This document shows positions 1-10,537 of a stretch of 64,000 nucleotides of DNA, piece by piece (position 1 is the first letter of the stretch; each line of letters begins with the position of its first letter). The stretch is taken from positions 16,038,478 to 16,102,477 of the forward strand of contig CM043961.1 in NCBI GenBank assembly GCA_014529385.2. The letters run 5' to 3'. The position numbers were made by a program, and so were the translations under genes. The notes beneath the pieces were generated by a model. It saw only the letters and a program-made list of their open reading frames with translations. It had not been told where the DNA came from and did not search any database. This DNA is from Adiantum capillus-veneris. Lineage: Eukaryota; Streptophyta; Polypodiopsida; Polypodiales; Pteridaceae.

Positions 1-157
1 GTCTACCCACATTTATAACATCTCTACTTTTGTACAGGCCATTGTGGGTAGATCTTTTTCCTTCCCTCTCAAAGCCAAATTTTGCGCTTTTTTCTCTCTT
101 ATTGCTCGATTTTCTCCTTTTTATACCAAATTTAACCTATAATATTTTGGATTTTTC

Positions 158-511
158 ATGGCTCGCATGAAGCAGATAGCGAGGAAAGTGTACTCCCAAC
201 TTGGTCAACCATTTTCTTCACGTGTTGTAGGAAAAACCTTTCCTAATCTACGTGTAACTATGTGGAGTCAAAGGCATGAGCAGAATCGAGGCATTCTACT
301 TAAGCTCCAAAAACTCCAAAGGCACATTTCACTCACTATCCGTAAGCTCCCTATTTAGAGAGTTGCATGTGAGATCTGTGAAAGATCCAACCTCAATTTT
401 AGGTGGGCTAGAAGCATAATGGATTGCCTTCACGAGGCAGCCAAAGACTTCTTATCGAGTGTCCACCAAGAGAGCATTTGCACAAAAGAAAAACAAGGTT
501 TGGTGTAATAT
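158..511 (+). pseudogene. Histone H3-like pseudogene
   Basis: The frame starts MARMKQIARK, against MARTKQTARK in histone H3. It then follows H3 almost without gaps: VVGKTFP for AARKSAP (H3 residues 24-30), TIRKLPI for LLIRKLPF, then EI, FRW for LRF, CLHEAAKDFL for ALQEAAEAYL, and a Cys near H3 position 110. Two residues are missing in the tail. At H3 Gln68 the codon is TAG, one C-to-T change from CAG. The frame continues past it to a TAA at 509-511, leaving out the last ~18 residues. Several changes (Ala to Val) also look like C-to-T decay. H3 packages DNA in nucleosomes; this copy cannot. It has no intron in the matched part. The H3-type tail argues against a centromeric variant. Confidence 0.8.
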
Positions 512-636
512 AAATCAATTAAATTATAAAAATTCTTCGCTAAATTCAAGGCTAGTCTTGAAGAAAACTATTAAATTTTTACAATCTCTAACAACGAGAG
601 AGTTTCATGTGTGCCCCTTTTCTTTATTGGTGGTGG

Positions 637-672
637 TTTTTTTTTTGGGGGGGGGGGGTGGGGTGGGGGGGT
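637..672. repeat. T-run/G-run low-complexity tract
   Basis: Ten T followed by G-runs broken by single T. No gene is seen from 512 to 768. Confidence 0.9.
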
Positions 673-768
673 GGTTGTTGGTCATATTATTTAAGTAAAG
701 GGGGGAAGAGGACAATGCCTTTACAAACATTGGGTAAGAAACCCACAAGTATTGCAAATAGTCCAAAA

Positions 769-974
769 ATGAAGGCTATAAGTTGAACATCAACCAAAAC
801 CAAAAGCAACAATCAATCATAGTGTGATGGTCAGAGGACAATGATTGTCGTTGTTAGTGAGTGGCTAGACATGAAGGCTATATGTATGCTATCAACCAAA
901 ACCAAAAGCAACAATCTATCATAGTGTGATGGTCAGAGGACAATGATTGTCGTTGTTAGTGAGTGGCTAGACAT
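769..974. repeat. 102-bp tandem duplication
   Basis: Two near-identical copies begin with ATGAAGGCTATA at 769 and 871. They differ mainly in the first ~25 bases. No coding potential is recognised. Confidence 0.9.
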
Positions 975-1261
975 GGTTAGTGTTGCAAGCTAACCGGGTG
1001 GTAGGTAGGGACTGTCACCATGCTATCCTGGTAGTCAACAAGGGCTCATTCTTCAATAATTAGCATAATCATACGAAACTATTACGAACCTAAAGTAGGT
1101 ATCCTACTACATATAAGCATGTTTGTTTCTTACAACATTAAAGCAGGTTTCCTTCAAAGTCCTTTTGCTATCTCTTGTTGGGGTTTTTTTCCATGACGAT
1201 AAAAATCCTCCTCTTCTTCTCAACTTTTGATTCCTTTCATTGTCTCTTGGGATAGATCCCA

Positions 1262-1662
1262 TGACATTAAGACTTGGTCAACTCTTCTTCTTCTTCTTCT
1301 TCCCTAGTGGCATGTCTCATTTGACTAATCACTATGTATTATTTCAAAGTAATCAAGATTCTAATGAAGCCAACCTTGACCATTTGAATTACACAATGAT
1401 TTGTTTTTAGGGAAAAACAATCATGTTTGCAAACATCATATTAATGAAATTGGTGAAATACAAAGACTTTGTCAACTCTTCTTCTTCTTCTTCCCTGCAT
1501 GAAATTGGTGGCATGCATCTCATATGACTAATCAGTACATTCTACTCAAATTAATCAAGCTCCTAATGAAGCCAATCTTGATCATTTGAATTACAGAATT
1601 TTTGCTTCTAGAAAAAAAACATGTGTTAATGCAAACATCCTACTGATAAAATAGGTGAAATA
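1262..1662. repeat. ~198-bp diverged tandem duplication
   Basis: Two copies each start near GACTT.GTCAACTCTTCTTC (1271 and 1465) and share GAAGCCAA.CTTGA.CATT (about 1365 and 1566). The spacing drifts from 194 to 202, so the copies have diverged by indels. Each holds a short CTT-rich run. Confidence 0.8.
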
Positions 1663-1990
1663 ATAATCATTATCAAATCTCCAAGAGCATATCGCTAGCT
1701 CTAATACCACTATAGTAGCAAGATACAAAATACCCCTACAAAAATAGAAGCAAAGTACTTATGAAGTAGAAAATACCTGGTGGGGAGTGTTCTACACACT
1801 ATCCGTCAAAGCACACATGTGCGAAGAGAGGTGAAGAGCAAGAGAAAATGAGGGAATGTGGCATGTACACCTCATAGAGCATAGTGCTATGCATACAAAA
1901 AAGAGAGATAGAGGAGAGAGGAGAAGAGCAAAACCTAGGATCTTGGAGCATAATTAAACTTATATAAAAGCTTCTCTCCTCCTCTACTAC

Positions 1991-2029
<39 letters not shown>

Positions 2030-3137
2030 CATTTATTTGTCACATCATTGTTAGAGTGTAATCGTGGTGATTAGAAATCATAAATAAGGATTAAGGTAGG
2101 GATATTAACACATAGTTATCTAGTTATGATTCTATTGCTACCTTCCTTGCTCTCTACTACAGGGACTTAAGGCTCACTAGTTGGTTGGCCTTTAGAGAAG
2201 GGGCTAGGATTATTTTGTTCATGTTTGTAGCATAATTAAGGATGTAATCAGTGTAAATTATGCAAAACTATTAGACTTTAAATTCCATATTAGTTGAGAA
2301 AGAGCTCAAATTAGATTGTACATAAGCTTTACTCTCTTTAAACAAGTCCTTTGGGGTCAGCCTTAGTAAATCCAGCCCTGATCAAGTCTCATGTTCTCTC
2401 TAATCTTCTACATTTTTCTAATTATTTAAAAGAGGTTTTGTCTCTCTGTTATTTCCTTTGGATGCTACTCAACTACTAATTCATCTTTTACATCAAATTA
2501 CATATTATACTACTTTGATGACATAAAATACCGTAGAAAATGATTTTCTTTTTGTTGAAGGTTGTTCCAAAAAAATCACACTTAGACTCTTAATAATCTA
2601 AAAACACCAAAGCACCCAAAAAATCTTGAAGTGTGTAGGTTTGACCACAAATGATTTAAGTCATGAGCAAAACACTTTTTGAAACTCAGTTTGACACATC
2701 TCCTCCCCTCTACCCGTCCACCATAAGCATGGATTTCTTCCCTCTTTTAGATAGAACCTATCTTTCTCTCAATAAAGTTGCCAATTCTCTTTATATGACC
2801 CAGGCAGGCTACAACTATTCCTATTTATTGCCATTAGATTTCATGATTTAAGAGAGTGTCTCCCCTAAGGCTTATGAGTTAAAAAAATTAGAGCTGTGCA
2901 TTATAAGAATTATCCTACATGGGCACACATGCAATCCAAATTAAAAAAACTTGCACATGGTGGCCACGTAGGTGTCATGTGGCTTGCCTACCATGACGGA
3001 ATCACGACCATGGATTGGTCACATCAATATATAGTGGTGGTGCCATGTGGCACGTGCTACTTTGCATGGGTTGATGTGGGCACCACAAGGAAACATGCTA
3101 TCCTATATGGAGGTAGCCATCATATTTTTCCTCAAAT

Positions 3138-3139
<2 letters not shown>
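1663..3139. other. Unassigned stretch with promoter-like segment
   Basis: No gene is recognised. TATATAAAAG at 1961-1970 followed by a CT run at 1993-2025 looks like a plant core promoter or LTR U3/R region, but no gene or LTR partner was found. A sequence one mismatch from the complement of the copia primer site lies at 1698-1709 with no LTR border beside it. Confidence 0.4.

Positions 3140-3199
<60 letters not shown>
3140..3199. repeat. (CT)30 microsatellite
   Basis: Uninterrupted CT dinucleotide run. Overlapping Ser-Leu open frames come from the repeat alone. Confidence 0.98.
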
Positions 3200-3203
<4 letters not shown>

Positions 3204-3469
3204 AATTCTAATTGTGCTCTCTCTTACACTCGCTTACCGACACTCTCTTTCCCTCACACACATGCACATGTGAGGCTCAATCGTGTTGATTCACACTTGA
3301 AACCAATCACAAGGGCAAGATAATGTGAGGAAATTATGCTTTCTCAGTCTTAGGAAAGAAATTCCTTGCAATTTTCCTTATCAATGGCAAGGTCTTAAGC
3401 ATCGGTACTCATAGTATTGGTCTTGAGTGACTTGTTTATTCCACGGTTACATATTAATTACAACTTAAT

Positions 3470-4282
3470 TGAAAATTTTAATTGATTAATCTGATAATTG
3501 TTTTTGAATTGAACAGTTTATTGATAATGAAAAAAATCAAGACATAAAAAACTAACATCGACACAACATAGAGGGCCATATTTCATGAGGTCGACCCCCC
3601 CTTGAAAAGACTTTCCATTATGAATAGAGAAATTACAATCCTCTGCAAAAATAAACCATGAATTTGACGAGATTTCACAAGGTCGAACCCTCCTTGAAAA
3701 CACTTTCCATTATGGACAGAGAGAATACAATTGTGTGCAAAACTAAACCATGAATCTACTGAGATCTTGGGTGATTATTGTGCTCTATGAAGACTTAAAA
3801 CTTCACAAAACGGGAAATTAGAAGCTCTATTTTTCTTGATCTTCTCCTGAAATATATAAGAGCTATGGAGAGTTTTGTGGGGAAGAGAGAGAGAGAGAGA
3901 TAAGTGAGACTTCTAAGAGAGAGAAGTCTTGCTTTGCAGGCTACAATTATATTATATCCACTAGTAATTCATGTTTTTCACCCTCTTCTGCTCCTCTGTG
4001 TTTGGAAAGTGTTCAACACAAAAGTTTTAGATCTTGTTGTTTTTGGTCTAGATAGCATGCTTACTTAAGAGATCGTTTCTGTATAGCAAGATAATTTGGA
4101 ATTGATTTCACTAGGTTTCCTTTTGGCAATTCAACCACTTCTAAAGGAGGTTTGGCCTCATGAAATCTGACCCTCTACGCTATGTCGATGTTGATTTTTT
4201 GCTTTTATTGAATATCTTTATCATCCATAAATTGATCAATCAAGAAATCATTACCAAATTAATGAATTGCAAGTTTTAGATT
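3470..4282. repeat. ~0.8-kb fold-back with ~130-bp imperfect inverted arms
   Basis: The left arm (about 3470-3600) and right arm (about 4148-4282) are inverted copies. Read on opposite strands both show CTCATGAAAT, CCCTCTA, TGTCGATGTT, a T-run, then CAATC. I judge identity at roughly 75-80 %. A second copy of the inner left arm (GGTCGA at 3589 and 3681, period 92) makes that side longer. No transposase is present. It could be an old foldback/MITE-type element or an inverted duplication. Confidence 0.6.
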
Positions 4283-4620
4283 AACTACATTAACTGGTCT
4301 TTCTTTCTTGCTAAAGAAGGGACGGTCCAAGGGCAACCATATGTGTCGGTGTTACATGAATGTTCCTCTTCACAAGTGGAATTCTTCATGTCTGACATTC
4401 AAGAAATTGACACAAAACATTTTAGGCACAATTTTTAATGATGATGATTTTTCTACACAAGGAATGAATGTAATTAGATATTTCACACAATGGCTACAAA
4501 AACGCAAAGAAATTATAACTTTTGAGCAATTTTCCATGCACAATACAGGCTTACAATCTATTTTCTCATGTAGGATGAGCAAAAGATATGGAGATAATTC
4601 AAGAGGAAGCAAATCATAGA

Positions 4621-4762
<142 letters not shown>

Positions 4763-4901
4763 CTTTTCACTTGAACAGGAGGCAGAGTGCATCACCTCGT
4801 GGAAAAGTTTTGGGAATTACATCTCAAAGCCACAATCTACAAGAAATAGACTTCACTAAACAACACCAAAAATAATGTGTGGGGCTTTCTAAAGATATAC
4901 G

Positions 4902-5108
4902 TGTTGGGTAAAGTCCATGCAGACAACCTCCCGTACACTCTCCCTACATTTACTAACTCACTAACCCTTTTACATTCTCATATCTACAAACAAATAAAGA
5001 GACACACACTAACTCTTGATTGTGTTGCGTGTTTCCCCCAAAGTGCCTACTGTCCTCTTCTTCTTTACCCTTCCTCGTACCCACGTGCACGGCGATCTCA
5101 GCCTCACA
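4902..5108 (+). repeat. Copia-C 5' LTR
   Basis: Starts TGTTGGG, ends CTCACA, 207 bp. Bounded on the left by ATACG. Confidence 0.9.
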
Positions 5109-5110
5109 AC

Positions 5111-5122
5111 TGGTATCAGAGC
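5111..5122 (+). promoter_or_regulatory. Copia-C primer binding site
   Basis: TGGTATCAGAGC two bases after the LTR, complementary to the 3' end of plant initiator-Met tRNA, the usual copia primer. Confidence 0.92.
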
Positions 5123-5928
5123 CAAAATTGAACACTCCCTGAGCTACGTGTGTGCAATCCTTCCAAGCGAAAGAAGGAATCTTGGAAGATTTGGTATTCT
5201 CAATAGGAAATTTGAGATCTGCAGGTCAAAAGCAAGCCTAGAGAAGCATTTGAAGCCTTAGAGAGTGGAGGTCTAGAGACATTGTGTGTCTGTGGGAATC
5301 CAACAAAGAGTCAAAGGCAATTACCAAAAGGGGTCTACGAGCAAGTCCTTGGAGAAAAATCGGAAAGCAAGCTCTACAAAAATCCAAATCTGCTAGCCAT
5401 TTGAGTCTAGCATAGCTTGAACTTGGAATGAAGTAGGGAATTGGGCATCTATTGAGCATCGAGAAAATTGATCAATTGCAATCAAGCAAGAATTGAAGCT
5501 TTTTGGAGCCAATTTCAATCGACTTAGGAATTGAAAGCAGCAGGTGACAAGGAGTGAGTTGGGAACTTTGGCAATTGAAGGCATGGCAAGAGCAGCGTTG
5601 AGCACTTTAGCTTGAAATTTGGGTAGCAAAGCACCTCGTAATCGGCCATAGTAGAGAAATTTGCAGCAAGTGGTAGCAGGCAGCAAGGAAGAATCGACAA
5701 GATTGGTTGTGTGTGGTGCTGTACACACGCGCGCATGCACACACACACACATACAATTGGGGGGAATGTCGCTACAGAGTAAGGTTGAGCACATAATCGA
5801 ACATGGTAAAATTGGGGCGGCTCCTATGTGGAAAGCTTGGCAGAGTTAGAGTGGGAGAGTGTTAGGCAATTTGACGTTCCGTGGAGAGTAAAATTAAGTT
5901 TTTTTTTTCTTAAAGGTGTATGTAAAGG

Positions 5929-5929
<1 letters not shown>

Positions 5930-5989
<60 letters not shown>
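5930..5989. repeat. (AC)n microsatellite
   Basis: About 30 AC units inside the Copia-C leader. Confidence 0.98.
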
Positions 5990-5991
<2 letters not shown>

Positions 5992-6448
5992 TTAAAGCTT
6001 ACCAGAGAGAATCTTGCAGCAAAGAAGTAGCTAGTAGCAGAATTGAGCAGCCTGAAATTGAGCTTAGGATCCATTGCAAAACTCTCTTTGGCCTTGGCAT
6101 CCCCTTGAGCAAAAGAACGGATCAGAATCTCTTAGGCAACGACTTCTCCGACTTTAGCGTAGAGAGTGTGAGAGAGCACACTGACTTTCTCAGCGCTCTG
6201 CATTGACATTGACAACACTTCTTGACACGTCTCTCGCGAACAAACCATTTCTAGTAGAAAATTCCATTCATGACATGCTGGGGTACCTCTTTTATAGAGG
6301 AGTGACACTCGACATCAGCATCGACGACATCGGCTACTTTTTTGGCAAGTTTTTGTTTCGACTGATTTGGTAGTTTTTCGGCTAGCGTAATTCCATCCGG
6401 TGGCAAAAATCAGCATCGACTTCCTAGTCTACACTTACAGGTAGATTT

Positions 6449-6472
6449 GGGGGGGGGGGGGGGGGGGGGGGG
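6449..6472. repeat. G24 homopolymer
   Basis: Uninterrupted G-run inside the Copia-C leader. Confidence 0.95.
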
Positions 6473-7287
6473 TAAGCCCACATACACACAGTTTCTCCAG
6501 GTTTTTAGACACACATAGGTACAACAGCTTCACAATCACCCTTGGCAATCATTTTGGCACCAGTTTGCTTTGTAGATGGCTATGTGTTGACAGGTGCATA
6601 CTTTCTTGAGCACACATAATGCTATTGAGCTCTTTTGAGAGAAGATATCCCTTAGGAACTTTTTTACTGCATGCATCAGTTTTTGGCCCCTGTTTGTGCG
6701 TGATTATTCATGTACATTGAGTTGAGGATACTACCCATTGTACACCGTGTGGAGCCATTTCTTGGTGTTTTTTGGCAGTTTCTTGGCCGTTTCTAAGACT
6801 CGCACTGGAAGAGCCCTTTCTGAGACTATGGCTAGCCCACTGTGTTTTCTTAGCCTTTTGAGGGTCGTGCGTGAGGTTTTATTGAGCTAAGGTACTCTCG
6901 AATTTTGAGATACCTTCAGTGATACAGGTTGTTGTAGTTCCCCACTACGGTATCCTTGCCATAGGCTATGTATTTGGTTGGATATTTTGCTTGACATCAA
7001 GTATGACATTCATTGGGCAGTGAGAGTTGACAATCTATGCTCAAATTCACTCTTAGAGCTAGTTTTTATGCGTTTCATGTGTCACATGGGTTGAGTTTTC
7101 AATTCCCAAACAAAGGAGACTCTGTCAAACAAAAAATTGTGACTCCGTTCATGCATTTCATGCGTCTTTGAGCACTCTTTTGTCTTGAGATTTTGTCCTC
7201 GTTACAAGGGAGGTTTTGTCAAAATCTCGCCACATTTTCTTTTGGCATCCTAACCATAGTGCTCAAGTCTTGCAAACACGGCCTCTT

Positions 7288-8113
7288 ATGTTGACAAGGA
7301 AATTAATAAAGTTTGATGGCACGGATTTTTCTATGTGAAAACAACAAGTCCAAGATGTGTTAACCCAAAAAGGTCAATTATAGCCCATCTTTGAGCGTGC
7401 AGAGGGAGATGGCTACAAAAAAGCGCAGTGGGAAGATGTTAGATGTAAAAGCAAGGTTGAGTATTTGCTTATATTTGGCCAAATCTATCTATTTCACTAT
7501 AGTGAATGAAGCTAATGCTAGATCCTTATGGGATAAGCTATGCAATACTTATGAGAGAAAAAGTGCAAGTAACAAAGCATACTTGATGAAGAAGCTTTTC
7601 GAGCTTTGCATGAAAGAAGGTGATACAAATTTTGAGAGCTTGACTACATTTAATGTACTTTTCAGTCAATTGACATCTCAGGGACTGGATCTTGATGATG
7701 AAGTGTGGTCTATCTTCTTACTGTGCTCTCTACCCTCATTGTGGGATATCTTTTGCACAATGATTGACAATTATACACCTAAATCTAGGTTGGTTTATGA
7801 TGTTGTGGTTTCTAGTCTACTCAGTGAAGAGATACGCAGGAAGTCTATGGAACCTACAAAGCAAGGTGATGCATATAGTGCCAGTGGAAAGAGTCATAGA
7901 GGCCGCACACTCAATACTGTGCCAAAAGTAAGGATTGTGGGAACTCTTGCAACAAATCTAGAGGTTCTTTGTGCAATGTGGAGTACTACCGTTTCCATAC
8001 ATGTAAAGAAAGATTGTTGCATATGGAAAGAAGAAAAGAAAAAGTTTCAAGAAAATAAGAAGTCTAACAGTGAGACAAGGTCAAAGCTAAGATTGAGGAG
8101 CTTAATGTGCTAG
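7288..8113 (+). pseudogene. Copia-C gag (capsid) pseudogene
   Basis: Gag packages element RNA. The frame opens at ATG 7288 and gives KFDGTDFSM, then TGA at 7336-7338 where copia gags have Trp. A frameshift follows near 7390. Downstream the copia gag core is clear: YFTIVNEANARSLWDKL, then TYERKSASNKAYLMKKLF, then FNVLFSQL and LLSEEIRRK. The zinc-knuckle region is shifted in frame: a Cys-rich stretch lies in one frame and VKKDC in the other. At least one stop and two frameshifts make it nonfunctional. Confidence 0.88.
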
Positions 8114-8232
8114 TGTCTCCCAAAATTGCAAATGTTCCTGAGGTCCATAGTTTCTCAAATGTTCTCATTTTTAAATTAGATCTTAGTCCAGATGCTCTTC
8201 TTGCACAAGATACTAGTTTTGATTAGAATTGA

Positions 8233-8855
8233 GTCATGGATTTTGGAGCCAGTTTCTATGTGATACCTCATAGAGAATGGTTCTCTACGTATGCACATAC
8301 TAGTGGAAAAGTAAATCTCAATAATGCCTATCAGCTTGAGATACATGGTGTTAGGGACATCAAACTAGTCATGCAAAATGGCAAAAACTTCATAGTAAAA
8401 AATGGTAGGCATGTTCCCAAGTTCTTGCACGAGATGTTGATTTTGTTCAAAATCGGGTCATAGATTCTGGATCTTGTTTCCACATGACACCTCATAGAGA
8501 ACGGTTCTCTACATATGCACACACTAGTGGCAAGTTAAGCTTGGTGATACCTATGAGCTTGAGATACATGGTGTTGAAGACATCAAACTAGCCATGCAAA
8601 ATGGCACGGACTTCATAGTCAAAACTATCAATCATGTTCTGAAGTTAGCAAAAAGTTTGATATTTGTTGATATCTGCTGGTCAAATTGATGACTTGGGCT
8701 ACATGACCACCTTTGGCAATGGTTCATGGTCAATCAAGAAGGGAAATCTTGTGATTCTCAGGGGTCAAAAACATGGAACGCTTTACTCTATGTTTGTTTC
8801 ATATGTAAAAGAGAATTGTGTATTTGTAGCCGAGCTACCATCTACTAAGTTGTAG
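8233..8855 (+). pseudogene. Copia-C protease and pre-integrase, with duplicated protease
   Basis: The aspartic protease active site appears as MDFGASFYVIPHREW (canonical DSGAS.H.T) at 8236, followed by FSTYAHTSGK and the FIVK..RHVPK strand. The same segment recurs 224 bp later at about 8460-8650 as IDSGSCFHMTPHRERF. The second copy retains DSG but lies out of frame. After it comes the gag-pre-integrase part (ISAGQIDDLGY, GTLYSM). The protease would cut the polyprotein. Because 224 is not a multiple of three, the duplication itself breaks the frame. Confidence 0.85.
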
Positions 8856-8989
8856 CATAGCCGGCTAGGCCGTATGAGACCATAAGGGAATGAAAACGCT
8901 AGCTCATTTTGGGTAATTGCTTGTGTTGAGTTATTCTAATTTTTCTATTTGTGAACATTGCATCTTGGTTAAGCAAGCAAACTAGGAGA

Positions 8990-9720
8990 CCTCATTGCTA
9001 CTCAATAGGAAGCTTTTGCAAGCACTGGAGCTTGTCCATAGTGATGTTTGCAATCCTATGCCGACCAAACCTCTAGGGGGAGCTAGCTATTTTGTGAATT
9101 TCCCTGATGACTCCACTAGAAAGGTTTGGGTTTATCCTTACGACATAAGGATTGGGTCTTCTCTACTTTTGAGAAATTCTTAGCATTGGTAGAGAATCAA
9201 TCTAGCAAGAAGATCAAATGCTTAAGGATTGGCAATGGTGGAGAATATGTCTACAAATAGTTTGAGAATTTTTGTAGTAAGAGAGGCATTAAGAGTATCT
9301 TACTGCTCCTTACACACCTAATCAAAATGGAATTGCAAAAAGGGTGAATTGAACAATTTAGAGTGATCATTTGCGTGTCTTTGGATGCAAGTCATATGCA
9401 CATGTTCCCAAAGAGCTTCAAAAAAAGCTAGACCCATAGTCATATAAGTGCATTTTCCTTGGTTATGATGCAGATGGAGAGATGGGCTATCGTCTATTGC
9501 ACCCAGAATCACACAAAGTAATTCACAGCTCACATGTGATCTTCAATGAATTGAAGATGCATAAGAAACCTTTTAAGGAGGTTGAATATAGAAAGGTCAC
9601 ATTTGAGGACATTGCCTCATATTTTTTGACAACTCAAAAGTCTAGTGATGTACCTTCCATTAGCAACACTCCAATTGATAGGCTAGAGAGAAGTAGTTAG
9701 GCTTTTAGAAGATCTACTCG
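8990..9720 (+). pseudogene. Copia-C integrase remnant
   Basis: The first catalytic Asp region is seen as LELVHSDVCNPMPTKPLGG. It continues FVNFPDDSTRKVWVYP, then NGGEYV after a frameshift, then PNQNG remains near 9318. From 9368 the C-terminal part reads LRVFGCKSYAHVPKEL, CIFLGYDADGEMGYRL and SSHVIFNE, across a TAG and several frame changes. The segment between the core and C-terminal part is shortened. Integrase inserts the cDNA into the host chromosome; this copy is broken. Confidence 0.85.
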
Positions 9721-9756
9721 ATCGTCACATCCTCCAGCTAACTGCTTTCTTGGTAA

Positions 9757-10237
9757 GCAAAATTGGACTATGGTGAAACATATCCTTAGATATTTGAAGG
9801 GTACAACAAGTAGGTGTTTACAATTTGACAACAACAATGCATCTATTGTTGGTTACATGGATGCAGATTATGAGGGTTGCAGATAGTAGGAGATCTACAT
9901 TTGGCTACATTTTCATATTTGCAAGAGGAGACATTTCTTGGAGATCATCTCTCAAAGATTGTACGTCTTCTTCCACTACAGAGGCTATGTATGTTGCAGT
10001 GTCAGATGCCAACAAGGAAGCTATATGTTTGACACATTTAGTGGGACACTTAGACATTCAACAAGTCAAAGTGTCGTTGCTTTGGCAAGGAATCTTGTGT
10101 TTCACTTCAAGTCAAAACACATTGAGGTGAGGTATCATCTCATTGGGGATGTGTTTTCGTATAAGGGTTTGGAGCTTGTCAAGGTCCACACGGATGATAA
10201 CCGAGTAGATAGTCTTAGAAAGAGCTTAGATACATAG
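9757..10237 (+). pseudogene. Copia-C RNase H remnant; RT deleted
   Basis: It begins with the end of the RT connection, WTMVKHILRYLKGT, then GYMDADY, the RNase H first Asp region. RRSTFGYIF and SSSTTEAMYVA follow, then after a frameshift ARNLVFHFKSKHIEVRYH and VHTDDNRVD. The RT fingers, palm and YVDD motif are absent: integrase C-terminal sequence joins the connection domain near 9750. RNase H normally degrades template RNA during cDNA synthesis. Confidence 0.87.
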
Positions 10238-10360
10238 TGATTTGCACATTGCATCGAGTTAATGGGTGTAGATTGAGCATATTTTCACAAGGGTGAAGCT
10301 ATCATGCTTCACAGTTGTACATACTAGATTTAGTCACCACTTATGACCACTTTGGCCTTT

Positions 10361-10371
10361 AAGTGGGAGTT
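10361..10371 (+). promoter_or_regulatory. Copia-C polypurine tract
   Basis: AAGTGGGAGT directly before the 3' LTR; plus-strand priming site. Copia-A shares the preceding GCCTTTAAGTGGGAG. Confidence 0.85.
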
Positions 10372-10532
10372 TGTTGGGTAAAGGCCATGTGGCTGGCCAC
10401 CTAAACACTTTCCCTACACTTACTAATTCACTTACCCTTTGACTGTGTTGTGTGTTTCCTCCAAAGTGCCTACCTCTCCTCTTCTTCTTCCCCCTTCCTT
10501 GCACGAACGTGCACGGTGATCTTAGTCTCACA
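10372..10532 (+). repeat. Copia-C 3' LTR
   Basis: 161 bp, TGTTGGG to CTCACA. It lacks ~46 bp present in the 5' LTR (CATTCTCAT region) and is followed by ATACG. Confidence 0.9.
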
Positions 10533-10537
10533 ATACG

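Larger units (their letters stand above)
5123..7287 (+). other. Copia-C untranslated leader
   Basis: No frame with copia similarity. Contains an AC run (5930-5989) and 24 consecutive G (6449-6472). The leader is long for copia, partly from these expansions. Confidence 0.7.
4902..10532 (+). mobile_element. Copia-C, old Ty1/copia LTR retrotransposon
   Basis: An LTR retrotransposon with both LTRs starting TGTTGGGTAAAG and ending CTCACA, and a perfect 5-bp target duplication ATACG at 4897-4901 and 10533-10537. Inside are the initiator-Met primer site, a ~2.1-kb leader, then gag, protease, integrase and RNase H in copia order, and a polypurine tract before the 3' LTR. RT is absent and every reading frame is broken, so it is non-autonomous and dead. 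The LTRs differ at many sites and by a ~46-bp indel, so the insertion is old. It interrupts the gypsy relic that continues at 10538. Confidence 0.93.

Noticed and set aside
158-511. Centromeric histone CENH3
   Set aside because: The tail follows ordinary H3 through the K27 region and the loop length equals that of H3; the Trp in FRW alone is not enough.
1698-1709. GCTCTAATACCA, one mismatch from the complement of the copia primer site
   Set aside because: No TG/CA LTR border lies beside it and no partner LTR was found.
2896-3138. Frame with NYPTWAHMQS, reminiscent of copia gag
   Set aside because: Only a few residues agree and nothing after them matches gag; it runs into a CT repeat.
3140-3199. 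Long Ser-Leu, Arg-Glu, Tyr-Ile, His-Thr and Cys-Val open frames
   Set aside because: They are translations of CT/AG/AT/AC/GT microsatellites here and at 4.6, 27.1, 36.0, 36.7, 37.2, 59.1 and 61.4 kb.
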